DNA from: UBA6144 sp036770305
Lineage (GTDB): Bacteria > Bdellovibrionota > Bacteriovoracia > Bacteriovoracales > Bacteriovoracaceae
Direction of reading: 5' to 3'
NCBI GenBank assembly: GCA_036770305.1
Contig: DAIPJL010000001.1
Span: 4,433 to 68,432, forward strand
DNA: 64,000 nt
Shown here: one piece after another, positions 53,775 through 61,368 of the stretch
How positions within the stretch are numbered: position 1 is the stretch's first letter
Layout: the number at the start of each line of letters is the position of its first letter
Notes under the pieces: model-generated
Seen by the model: the letters and a program-made list of their open reading frames with translations, nothing else
Told to the model about the DNA's origin: nothing
The model's database searches: none
Translations under genes and position numbers: made by a program

Positions 53775-54701
53775 ATGAACTATCAGTACTTTCATGAAGA
53801 TCATTTTAAATGGGGATTCGACGCCCGTAGCTATGGGGCGAGGCGCACTTCATCAGAGGAGTTCTGGTGGAGTTTTTCGAAGGCCCCAGTCATCGTCCCA
53901 TCATTTCGAGACGCCTGCTTAGAAGCTTGCAGGATTATTGTTAGAAACTCCTTAAGCCTTGGGCGGCCGATTACCCTATGTCTCAGTGGTGGTATCGACA
54001 GCGAAGTGGTAGCGAGATGCCTAAGAGAGATTGGTGCAGATTTTCAAGCGATCATTTATGAGTATCCCAACCAGCTGAATCAGCATGATGTACGAATGGC
54101 GCTCGATCTGTGTAAAACGCTAGGGATTCCATTTCGCTTAGAACAGTATGATATCCTGCGAGCGCTCACCGTGGACGCGAAAGATTGGTTGGATCGCTAC
54201 AATGTGGTTAGGCCTTACCTGTATGTCTACTACGATATGATCCGACGTGCCCCGGGATATCCGGTCTTTTGCGCAGGAAATATTCAGCTCGAGCCATTCG
54301 TTCAGAGGAATTTTGATTTCGATAACCCGCCACAACTTGTGTGGAGGGAGTATGATCAGGACCAGGCCCCAACAGCTGCTCTGTGGGAGGATGGGGTACC
54401 AGCGGTCACAAGATTTTATCGGTTTACAGCGAACCTTTTAAGTTCTTTTCTAGAAGATCCGCTAGTGAAAATGTGGACTCAGTATCACGAGAGCCTAGGC
54501 TCAGCTCATAAGATGCACGACTTTAAGATATTCATTTATGCGCGTCACTGGCCTGAGCTTAAATCCAGACCTAAATTTACGAGTTATGAGCACATTAACC
54601 CACTTCATAAGTTTCTTCGCATTCAGCGCTCTTTACAGTTTAGAGAGCAACAGGTCCATGTGACACTCGAAGAACTCCGATCTTCTCTAGGATTGATTTG
54701 A
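53775..54701 (+). CDS. Stand-alone asparagine-synthetase-like PP-loop ATPase
   Basis: A 308-residue protein of the N-type ATP-pyrophosphatase fold: PITLCLSGGIDSEVVARCL with SGGIDS at residues 71-76, the PP-loop that adenylates a carboxylate. The next strand (FQAIIYEYPNQLNQHDVRMAL) and helix resemble asparagine synthetase C-domains. There is no N-terminal glutaminase domain, so ammonia or another amine must come from elsewhere; this suggests amide bond formation on a pathway intermediate. It begins 35 bases after the GT2 gene and abuts the GNAT-like gene. Confidence 0.78.
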   Translation: MNYQYFHEDHFKWGFDARSYGARRTSSEEFWWSFSKAPVIVPSFRDACLEACRIIVRNSLSLGRPITLCLSGGIDSEVVARCLREIGADFQAIIYEYPNQLNQHDVRMALDLCKTLGIPFRLEQYDILRALTVDAKDWLDRYNVVRPYLYVYYDMIRRAPGYPVFCAGNIQLEPFVQRNFDFDNPPQLVWREYDQDQAPTAALWEDGVPAVTRFYRFTANLLSSFLEDPLVKMWTQYHESLGSAHKMHDFKIFIYARHWPELKSRPKFTSYEHINPLHKFLRIQRSLQFREQQVHVTLEELRSSLGLI

Positions 54702-55304
54702 GTGAGCCTTAGAAGAGTTCAACTCATAAGAGATGGTGTTCAGAAGTTATGTGATCCAGTCGTTTTGCGTAATTTCTACGACACCCTTGCGGAGATTCAC
54801 TGCTCTCGTGATTCAAAGAGGTCAAACTATACCCAAGATGCTCTGGACTTAACGGGGCATGCTCTCTTTGATCTCGCCGTGGATGAGAACAAAAACATAG
54901 GGACGTTCTGCGGTGTTTATAATGGTGGAAGGTACCCTGCAGGGGTCTATCGATTGCTGAATCGAGTGTATGTGACACCACATTTTCGTAATCGCCACGG
55001 ATTGCACATGGCACTTGCAACAAAGTACTTGTTGCCGGCGCAATATGAAGAAATCTGTGATCGATCAGATTTAGTATTCGTTTCGCGGGAAGGAGCCCTG
55101 GGCAGAGAGTCTCTTGGGCGCTGGCTCAGGGTGCACTGGGGGCATTCCGCATGGCGCGTTCATCCTCGCTACGTTCAAGTGGTGCCCGGGGTTAGAAACA
55201 AAAGAACTTTTCAAGCTATCGCTTATCAGTGCATCAGAAAAACTGACTGGTTTTTTGAAGAGTTAGATGATGCCGAATGGCAAATGCTTCCAGAGGGTGT
55301 TTGA
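54702..55304 (+). CDS. GNAT-like acyltransferase (weak)
   Basis: A 200-residue protein whose centre follows the GNAT pattern: LFDLAVDENKNIGTFCGVYN, then NRVYVTPHFRNRHGLHMALA, where R-N-R-H-G stands for the acyl-CoA-binding loop. The match is partial. The start is GTG 54702, immediately after the previous stop, and the next gene's ATG overlaps its stop (TGATG). It is presumably an acyl or aminoacyl transfer step. Unlike true GNATs the glycine pair of the loop is incomplete. Confidence 0.5.
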   Translation: MSLRRVQLIRDGVQKLCDPVVLRNFYDTLAEIHCSRDSKRSNYTQDALDLTGHALFDLAVDENKNIGTFCGVYNGGRYPAGVYRLLNRVYVTPHFRNRHGLHMALATKYLLPAQYEEICDRSDLVFVSREGALGRESLGRWLRVHWGHSAWRVHPRYVQVVPGVRNKRTFQAIAYQCIRKTDWFFEELDDAEWQMLPEGV

Positions 55305-56635
55305 TGAGTCATGTCTCGCGCATCGGTATCACGCTGTGGTTTGACGATGAATCTCGGGATCTCTTGTCCATCAGCCTAGTCTCTATTCTTATGCAGGTTC
55401 AGCGAAAGAGAGTACCGCTCAAAATTGTGAAAGGTTTCCTATCGGCATTTCAGATCCAGCATCAAAGTGAGTACACACTCTTGATCCGAGCTGGTCATGT
55501 TTTTAAATCGAACAGATGGTACGATGAGCTTGTTCAGTTTACAGACCAGAGAGTACCTGCGATCGGCCACATAATCGCAAGGCCAGGTGAAGCACTATCT
55601 CTTCATCCGCAGTTGATGTTATTTATGACGCACCATTTGACCTCGATTGCTGCAGCGGTCATCAGTTGCAAGTCATACCGGCTTTTCGAGAGAAGTGATA
55701 ATAATATCCACGATGATTACACGCCGCTCTGGGTTCGATCGACACAAGCCCCTCAGGAAAGAGCTGACTCAAAGGTATGCGAGTCAATTGCAGCGGGAGC
55801 ACTTGAGTTAAATCGTGAAATTCTTAACTGGCCATGGTCATACCGTAGACTGAAGCATGACATTTCTACCGATACGCCGTTACATCGTGCGGAGCATGTA
55901 AATAGGTATATCTATGAGATCGAGCGCCAGAGAAGTCTTCTCTATCCCTTTAATAACGAACCCCATGTTGAGCTAGAGCTTCCGACCCTTGCTCACGTCA
56001 TGGGCGTTGCGAGTGGACTAAAGCTCAATGCCCTGACGCACAGGTCAATCAATGATAAAACGAGATTCACCTTTTTTGATATCAGCAGGCTGAGTCTGGA
56101 GTTCCGAGGTCGGATTAATAATGACTGGGATGGAAAGGATTACGAATCCTATGCTTCCGGAATAGCGAGTGGCTATGATGCTTCTCTAGTATATATCTCA
56201 GCCTTTCGAAGTTCGAGACAAGTCGAATGGCTAGCGTCACCCACTTTCGTAGAACATTGGAGGTTATTCAAAGAGCTTCCAAAGCAATACATCCGGCACG
56301 ATATTGTAGGCCACGAGAGAAAGAAGATTTTAGCTCACCTGAAGAAGGAGCCGTCGTTTATTTGGTTTAGCAATTCCTTTACATCCCAGAGTGCAGTTTT
56401 CATGAAGAGCTTCGGCCAGCTTTGCGAGCTTTATCTCAGATTCTCAAGTGAGGTAAGTGCCCTCAACGAGGACTCGTTACTTTTTGGCTACTCACCTCTC
56501 GGCGAAGCGATGTCGAAGCCCATGACACCAAGGGAAATGATCGAGAGTTTTTCTTTTGACCATGCTTTGTTCATACGGTCAGTGTGCGTCGGCGGCACGC
56601 CGAAAGAGCTTATATTCGAGGGAACCGACTCTTGA
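55304..56635 (+). CDS. Unknown protein of radical SAM cassette
   Basis: A 443-residue soluble protein with no recognised family. The first 120 residues (IGITLWFDDESRDLLSISLVS, SEYTLLIRAGHVFKSNRWYDEL) look faintly like a degenerate nucleotide-sugar-binding fold. The middle has aromatic and acid-rich stretches (NDWDGKDYESYASG; RHDIVGHERKKIL). ATG 55304 has CAGAGGG upstream and is preferred over an in-frame codon at 55277. It ends the plus-strand operon and overlaps the convergent PEP mutase gene by 26 bases. Confidence 0.7.
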   Translation: MSHVSRIGITLWFDDESRDLLSISLVSILMQVQRKRVPLKIVKGFLSAFQIQHQSEYTLLIRAGHVFKSNRWYDELVQFTDQRVPAIGHIIARPGEALSLHPQLMLFMTHHLTSIAAAVISCKSYRLFERSDNNIHDDYTPLWVRSTQAPQERADSKVCESIAAGALELNREILNWPWSYRRLKHDISTDTPLHRAEHVNRYIYEIERQRSLLYPFNNEPHVELELPTLAHVMGVASGLKLNALTHRSINDKTRFTFFDISRLSLEFRGRINNDWDGKDYESYASGIASGYDASLVYISAFRSSRQVEWLASPTFVEHWRLFKELPKQYIRHDIVGHERKKILAHLKKEPSFIWFSNSFTSQSAVFMKSFGQLCELYLRFSSEVSALNEDSLLFGYSPLGEAMSKPMTPREMIESFSFDHALFIRSVCVGGTPKELIFEGTDS

Positions 56636-57440
56636 GGGATGAAATTTCTTCGTAGTCCATGAACTGAAAAAGCTCCTTCATAGACATTAGCCCCTCTTCA
56701 GGTGCACTAGAGTACTTTCTTATGTGTTCCGCGACTTCTAGTTGGGCCCTGATAGCAGCGCGCATTCCTTGATTGGCCCAAATTACTCCGCGTATTGCGT
56801 GCTCGAGTAGTAGATTAGATGGAGGCAGTGGATAGGTCGTAGGACAAACGATCACTGGGATTTCACCTGAAATCGAATGGCAAACTTCTTGGATGTGGTC
56901 GAAACAGTCACGGTTGGAATGAATGAAAATGGCATCGGCGCCTACCTCGTGGGCTGCGCGAGCACGCCGATAGACGGCATCCGCACTCTCTCCACGAATT
57001 AGTCCCTCGAGTCGTGCAACGATGAGCATCCTAGAGCGCAGGGCGAGGGATGCTTGAATCTTCTCAATAAAATCGCCTTCCGTTGCACCAATTTGCGCAC
57101 CGGTCTGAAGACTGTTGTTTTTTACACCAGCCTTATCCTCGATGACGATCCCAAGTGCACCAATTTTTTCAAGGCGCTTAATAAGATAAGCGAGCTTTTC
57201 GATGGAGTTAAATCCATTGGTCCCGTCGACTAAGAGCTTCAGATTCGAGGTCGAGCTAAGTTGTAAGCACGTGTCGAGGATGTGCTCCGGTCCGAGTTCC
57301 TCACTGTCGCGAATTCCGTGACTGGTCGCTACACACAGAGATGAAACCCAGCCAAAATCGAAGCCAGTCTGGGAAGCAACGCGTGCAGAAATTGGATCGT
57401 GAACTTCATAGAAGTGAACGATTTCGTTCGGCTTTAGCAT
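56610..57440 (-). CDS. Phosphoenolpyruvate mutase homologue (phosphonate biosynthesis)
   Basis: PEP mutase makes the C-P bond by rearranging PEP to phosphonopyruvate. The 276-residue homologue has IEDKAGVKNNSL, that is EDKX5NS (EDK at 101-103, NS at 109-110), the signature that separates mutases from lyase relatives. Also visible are HDPISARVASQTGFDFGW, GIRDSEE (D45), VARLEGLIRG, GADAIFIHS and GVIWANQGMRAAI. Where the family has a D-x-D pair, it reads VDGTNG: D72 kept, the second Asp is Thr74, which may change metal geometry. No decarboxylase, aminotransferase or other phosphonopyruvate-using gene is nearby. It is last in an operon with the desaturase (7-base overlap). Confidence 0.82.
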   Translation of the reverse strand: MLKPNEIVHFYEVHDPISARVASQTGFDFGWVSSLCVATSHGIRDSEELGPEHILDTCLQLSSTSNLKLLVDGTNGFNSIEKLAYLIKRLEKIGALGIVIEDKAGVKNNSLQTGAQIGATEGDFIEKIQASLALRSRMLIVARLEGLIRGESADAVYRRARAAHEVGADAIFIHSNRDCFDHIQEVCHSISGEIPVIVCPTTYPLPPSNLLLEHAIRGVIWANQGMRAAIRAQLEVAEHIRKYSSAPEEGLMSMKELFQFMDYEEISSLKSRFPRI

Positions 57441-58234
57441 TGTTGCTCGTATTGGGTATGCGGCAGCGCATTTGATCTGGTGCGGATAAGCCGAACTAGA
57501 AGCATCGCGGGGTCAAACTCATGTCGATGGCACGCAAAGTTGGCCCGTGAGGGAAAAGCATGGTGATTGTTGTGCAAAGATTGGCCCCAGGTAAACCATG
57601 TGAGCCACCGTATGTTTCGTGAATTGTCACCAGTTTGCTGAGGCCGAAGGCCTGGTTTGTCCATGTGACAGAAAAGATTAATGATGTTTTCTTGATGGAT
57701 GCTGTAGAGCATAGGCAGGGCGATTAAATTAAGTCCGATGTCCAGTGGAATAAGAACGGAGGCGGCAAGAGTGAGGTGAATCAAGGTTTCGTAATTTCGG
57801 TGTAGCCATTTCTGCCAAGGATCTCTCGCGAGATTTTTTGCGTGTTGGAGACTGAATTTACGATGATCAAATCTTATCTGCCAACCGAGGTAAGAGGACC
57901 ACTTCCCGTTCACAGGAGAATGAATGTCCAGAGAGGTGTCAGAATGTATGTGATGAAGGCGATGTAGTGCTACCCAGAAAATTGGCGATCCCTGTCCTCC
58001 CAGTGCTCCAAGGAGGGAGATGATTTTCTCAATCCGAAGGCTGGTTTTAAAAGATTTGTGAGAGAGATATCTGTGAAGCCCGACGGCTACACCTAAGCCA
58101 CTTATGAGAGTCCAGCCTATCAAAATGAGCAAGATGCTAGAAAGCTGAGGAGCACTGAGCAATCGGAATAGTGCGTAGAGCCCCACGAGGTGAATAGGGA
58201 TAATGACACGAGTAAAGTGCGGAGATAGTTTCAT
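57434..58234 (-). CDS. Membrane fatty-acid desaturase (acyl-lipid/acyl-CoA type)
   Basis: A 266-residue integral membrane di-iron desaturase. All three His boxes are present: HRYLSH (54-59), HRLHH (91-95) and HNNHH (221-225), with four hydrophobic spans around them. Sequence type is delta-9-like, acting on acyl chains in phospholipid or CoA form. Being coupled to a PEP mutase (7-base overlap) and to a likely oxygenase (4-base overlap) in a low-GC block is unusual and suggests a modified lipid product. Regiospecificity cannot be inferred. Confidence 0.88.
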   Translation of the reverse strand: MKLSPHFTRVIIPIHLVGLYALFRLLSAPQLSSILLILIGWTLISGLGVAVGLHRYLSHKSFKTSLRIEKIISLLGALGGQGSPIFWVALHRLHHIHSDTSLDIHSPVNGKWSSYLGWQIRFDHRKFSLQHAKNLARDPWQKWLHRNYETLIHLTLAASVLIPLDIGLNLIALPMLYSIHQENIINLFCHMDKPGLRPQQTGDNSRNIRWLTWFTWGQSLHNNHHAFPSRANFACHRHEFDPAMLLVRLIRTRSNALPHTQYEQQC

Positions 58235-58947
58235 GAGAGTTGTTTTTTTAACAAGAAGACTTCTTCGTACATCTCTTCAGAGATTTTTGAGCTAATGGAT
58301 GATGAGAGAATTTCCGTTCCAGGCAAAATAAGATCACTTAGCTGCATCATGTTGTTTGCCCCGTTCCATGGGTATCCCATAACGAGCATGGTTAGGCCCT
58401 TTTTCGTTGCGGCATAGCCGTGGGGCATACTCCCGTTAAGTACAAATGCATCATGGTGCTCGTTGATAAACAACTTTTCACCTGATTTGTTTAAAAAAAA
58501 TATACCAGACGTATCACCGTCGAGCACAAGTCGTAGCTTTAATTCAAGCTTTGAGGTGTTAGAAGGGGCGATATCCACATGAACTGGGATGGATGTATTT
58601 GGTGCCACATGTAAGATACAACACCGTGGTAGCGGTTTCATCCAGCTAAAGAAGCATGACTCAAGGATTCTGCAAGCTTCGGGCATTTGAACCGCAGCTT
58701 CGGTCCAAGGCAATAATGCTGAAGATGTCACAAGACCGGATACCATGAGGTTCGAAGGTTTTTTTTCGGTTTCGTAATTTTTTTGGGGCCATAGGCGAAG
58801 GATGTGAGAGGCACGAAACTCGTCAGGATACCAGCCACTCAGATCATCGAGGAGTGGACGAAGCTCCGAGTTAATCTTCAGAACGTCTTCAGGACCAATT
58901 CCAAGCTTCGAAAGAGAGATTCCGGCAAAGGCAATATCCTTCGTCAT
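58231..58947 (-). CDS. AspH-like 2-oxoglutarate/Fe(II) oxygenase-type protein
   Basis: A 238-residue soluble protein. A beta-barrel-like stretch has HVAPNTSIPVHVDIAPSN with H123 and D125 (HxD) and, after a strand pair (KLELKLRLVLDGDTSGIFFL), a distal PHGYAATKKG with H176. This HxD...H triad is the iron site of aspartyl/asparaginyl beta-hydroxylase-type enzymes. The similarity is by motif and spacing only; the C-terminal 40 residues are unrelated. It is flanked by 4-base overlaps with the desaturase and kinase-like genes, so all four are one unit. Confidence 0.62.
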   Translation of the reverse strand: MTKDIAFAGISLSKLGIGPEDVLKINSELRPLLDDLSGWYPDEFRASHILRLWPQKNYETEKKPSNLMVSGLVTSSALLPWTEAAVQMPEACRILESCFFSWMKPLPRCCILHVAPNTSIPVHVDIAPSNTSKLELKLRLVLDGDTSGIFFLNKSGEKLFINEHHDAFVLNGSMPHGYAATKKGLTMLVMGYPWNGANNMMQLSDLILPGTEILSSSISSKISEEMYEEVFLLKKQLS

Positions 58948-59774
58948 ACCTTATGAGCCTCGTTCCATGTGCTAGAGTTTAACTCAGTATTTGCGATGAT
59001 TCGCTGGATCTCTGACGGAAGTATGGTTTTACCAGTCAAAGCCTCAATCACCTGCTGAACCGCACTTTGGGGGAAGTGTGTTCCTCCTGCCTTCACGATA
59101 GCAGCAAGGTAGTGGTTAGGGTCTACTGAGCTTTCCGTCAATGTGTCTTTGAAGTCGCCGTAGGCGATACGCCCATTGCGAAGATACGAATTAGTTTTGA
59201 AGAAACTCAGTCGGCGATAACCAAGGGCGGAGAGTCTAAGATTAAAATCAATGAAGTCTACCGTAGACTTTTCGCTAAGTGAGAGGTCTTTGTGCTTTTC
59301 GAGTGTAAGTAAGTCCTCGCCTAGATACTCCATGACGAGAGTTTGTGTGACGTCATCTTTCTCAAGCAGGAGAGGGCCGTGGAAACCGTTAAGTGCACTG
59401 AGAATCTCTGCTTCCTTCCGATAGAAGAATCTCAAGACGTCGGGCGATGATTGTGTCAGAGGAGTTCCGCCGACTGTGATCCCGTGAGGGTGGAAGATTT
59501 TTACGACTTTTCTTTCGGCAGGATTAATCAAGATGCTGGCACTCGACCCTATCGAGGCTTTCAATGTCTTGGTTCCGTCGCGGAGAATAGGCTTGCTGTG
59601 GGGGTGTCTGAAGACCTTGAAGCCTCTTCTTTCCCAGCTCGCAATAAGATCGCTAAACTGGGCTTCCTCTAAACTCGTGTGTGAGGAAAGATTCCTAGTC
59701 GCCGAGATTGTTGAAATTCCCACAAGGCCAAATCCTTTTATCAATGTGGTCGACAGGAAGTCTCGTCTGAGCAT
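58944..59774 (-). CDS. Kinase-like protein with Tat-like N-terminus
   Basis: A 276-residue protein. The N-terminus MLRRDFLSTTLIKGFGLVG has a twin-arginine-like RRDFL followed by a hydrophobic segment. The body looks like a protein-kinase/aminoglycoside-phosphotransferase fold: ASILINPAERKVVKIF (K92), YRKEAEILSAL (E121/E123), LVMEYLGEDLLTLE (hinge), then IAYGDFKD with D207 in the place of the metal Asp. A classical HxD catalytic loop is missing. Activity is therefore doubtful. AAGGAG precedes ATG 59774. It is the first gene of the desaturase/PEP mutase unit, by position. Confidence 0.6.
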   Translation of the reverse strand: MLRRDFLSTTLIKGFGLVGISTISATRNLSSHTSLEEAQFSDLIASWERRGFKVFRHPHSKPILRDGTKTLKASIGSSASILINPAERKVVKIFHPHGITVGGTPLTQSSPDVLRFFYRKEAEILSALNGFHGPLLLEKDDVTQTLVMEYLGEDLLTLEKHKDLSLSEKSTVDFIDFNLRLSALGYRRLSFFKTNSYLRNGRIAYGDFKDTLTESSVDPNHYLAAIVKAGGTHFPQSAVQQVIEALTGKTILPSEIQRIIANTELNSSTWNEAHKV

Positions 59775-59989
59775 TTCGGGCTCCTTGTTGATTCTGATAA
59801 ACTAAGGTCATTTTACTATACAACGGGTCAGTCACTTTTCTTAAAAGAAGTGTGGTTGTGTTTATAATCACTTGGCTAAGAGAGAAATTGAAATTCAAAA
59901 AATGTCTGAGCGAGCCTCTAGTTATATTAAATGCTTATGGTGGCAACGCTCGTGGCTATATGGAGGTAAGAAAATTCTAGTTTCTAGGC
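59775..59989. other. AT-rich intergenic stretch within the minus-strand run
   Basis: 215 bases between the kinase-like gene and the AspH-like gene upstream of it. It is AT-rich with no supported gene. It contains TATAGT and TATAAA-like hexamers on the minus strand but none has a convincing -35 at normal spacing, so whether the four-gene unit has its own promoter is open. Confidence 0.4.
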
Positions 59990-60622
59990 TTAAATCGACA
60001 GGTCGCAGAACCTGTCTGGATTTGCAATAAAATGCTCGTGATTTATGTCTGCAACGATGTGATCCCTGAATTCGGTTCCATTGTTTAAAACTTCGTGGAG
60101 AAGGTCTATTCGAACTAAGTAGCCGGCTCCCGAAGCGGGGAGGTGATATTTGACATTACCGTAGAGCATCACTGCGTCCGGATTTGTGTTGATGGGAATA
60201 ATAAGTCGATATCTTGCGCCGTTCTTTCCACTTGCGTCTTTGTGCGGAGGGCTACCCCTCGAACCCGGCCAAATCCGCAAAACTCGAACACGAGAAGGCT
60301 CCAGGCAGGCATCTTGAAGTATGCGTAGTAGTTCTTGGAAGCCGCCGACGCAAGCTGACGTCTTGATTGTTTCAGGTCCTCGATTCGCGAGAAAGTCTCG
60401 CATTTCTTGAAGCTTTTCAGGGGAAAGGGTGGAGTTGAAAACAACCTGACCGCTGTAGAACCCGTCAGCGACCTCTCCGGTGCTACTCGTGAGAGCCCAG
60501 CCGCCGTATCCTGGATGTTTCAAAACGATAGGGAAATTTTCAGTCACATACTTGAGGTCCTTGCGGAGTTGCAAGATATCAAACCGGAGTTTGAGTTTTA
60601 AAATCGGATTATCATTTAACAT
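59990..60622 (-). CDS. Aspartyl/asparaginyl beta-hydroxylase-type oxygenase
   Basis: A 210-residue protein with the AspH-type cupin fold: VLRIWPGSRGSPPHKDASG with H127/D129 (HxD), RYRLIIPINTNPD for the oxoglutarate side, DLLHEVLNNG with H176 and FRDHIVADI with Arg186. These match the iron and 2-oxoglutarate ligands in the family. The ATG at 60622 overlaps the stop of the upstream gene by one base (TGATG); a longer reading from TTG 60634 is less likely. It is probably the second of a pair of related hydroxylase-like genes. The substrate could be a peptide, amino acid or lipid head group. Confidence 0.78.
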   Translation of the reverse strand: MLNDNPILKLKLRFDILQLRKDLKYVTENFPIVLKHPGYGGWALTSSTGEVADGFYSGQVVFNSTLSPEKLQEMRDFLANRGPETIKTSACVGGFQELLRILQDACLEPSRVRVLRIWPGSRGSPPHKDASGKNGARYRLIIPINTNPDAVMLYGNVKYHLPASGAGYLVRIDLLHEVLNNGTEFRDHIVADINHEHFIANPDRFCDLSI

Positions 60623-61308
60623 CACATGAACCAATCTAAGAAGTTTTCAGAAGGCCTTCCATGAACAATAAGATGCACTCTGTCTTGGTCGCTGAAATTA
60701 ACTACTGCGTGTTCGTGTCGGGTATTGAGAGAGAAGGCGACACCGTTCTCGAATGGAACGTATCCAAAATCCTTAAACTTAAAAAACGATCCCGCCGGAT
60801 TATCGAGGGCGATGTTGAGCCAGCAGAGGCGGCCCTCATTCGGTTTCGACTTCCCATCCCGGTGTGGTCGTGTAAACCCCTTTGGGCCAAGAACCATGAA
60901 GCGAACTCTCTCGAGCCTCTCGTACGGGAGTGACTCTATGAATTTTCGTGTTAAGGGACAAAGAGTTGAGCAGTTTGTCCAAGCATATGGGACTTCGGAT
61001 TCGTCTGCCCATGCCCCGTAGCGAACGAAGTTATCTACCTGCTGATTACCTAGTCCGTGTAGCGCGACCGCTTTCCATTTGTAGCTAACAGAGTGAGGGT
61101 AGGTGTTATGGTTGCTGACCAGGAGTGAGCGAATGCCTTGGTATTCTGCGAGAATATCGGTCACAGGAATTTGTTTTGAAAACTTTAGAGCGACTAGTGC
61201 CGATGATTGGAGTTGTTCTAGCGAGAGGCTACTAGCACTTGTGGCTTTGAGATAAGCGGGAGACTGACAGTCACTAAAAAACGAGCTAACTTCTTCTGGG
61301 AAAAGCAT
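60622..61308 (-). CDS. AspH-like oxygenase-type protein
   Basis: A 228-residue relative of the downstream gene. FMVLGPKGFTRPHRDGKSK gives H149/D151 (HxD), and NTRHEHAVVNFSDQDRVHLIVHG gives the second His (H198 or H200) with Arg210, so the facial triad and oxoglutarate Arg are in place. The two proteins share this end but little else, so they are not recent duplicates. ATG 61308 is chosen over a longer TTG reading. No ribosome site is evident for either. The divergent FkbM gene begins about 60 bases away. Confidence 0.72.
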   Translation of the reverse strand: MLFPEEVSSFFSDCQSPAYLKATSASSLSLEQLQSSALVALKFSKQIPVTDILAEYQGIRSLLVSNHNTYPHSVSYKWKAVALHGLGNQQVDNFVRYGAWADESEVPYAWTNCSTLCPLTRKFIESLPYERLERVRFMVLGPKGFTRPHRDGKSKPNEGRLCWLNIALDNPAGSFFKFKDFGYVPFENGVAFSLNTRHEHAVVNFSDQDRVHLIVHGRPSENFLDWFM

Positions 61309-61368
61309 GATACAAAGATGTATTTCAGCGAGACGATATCGCAAGAGGAAAATGAGGGGAATCGCGTA

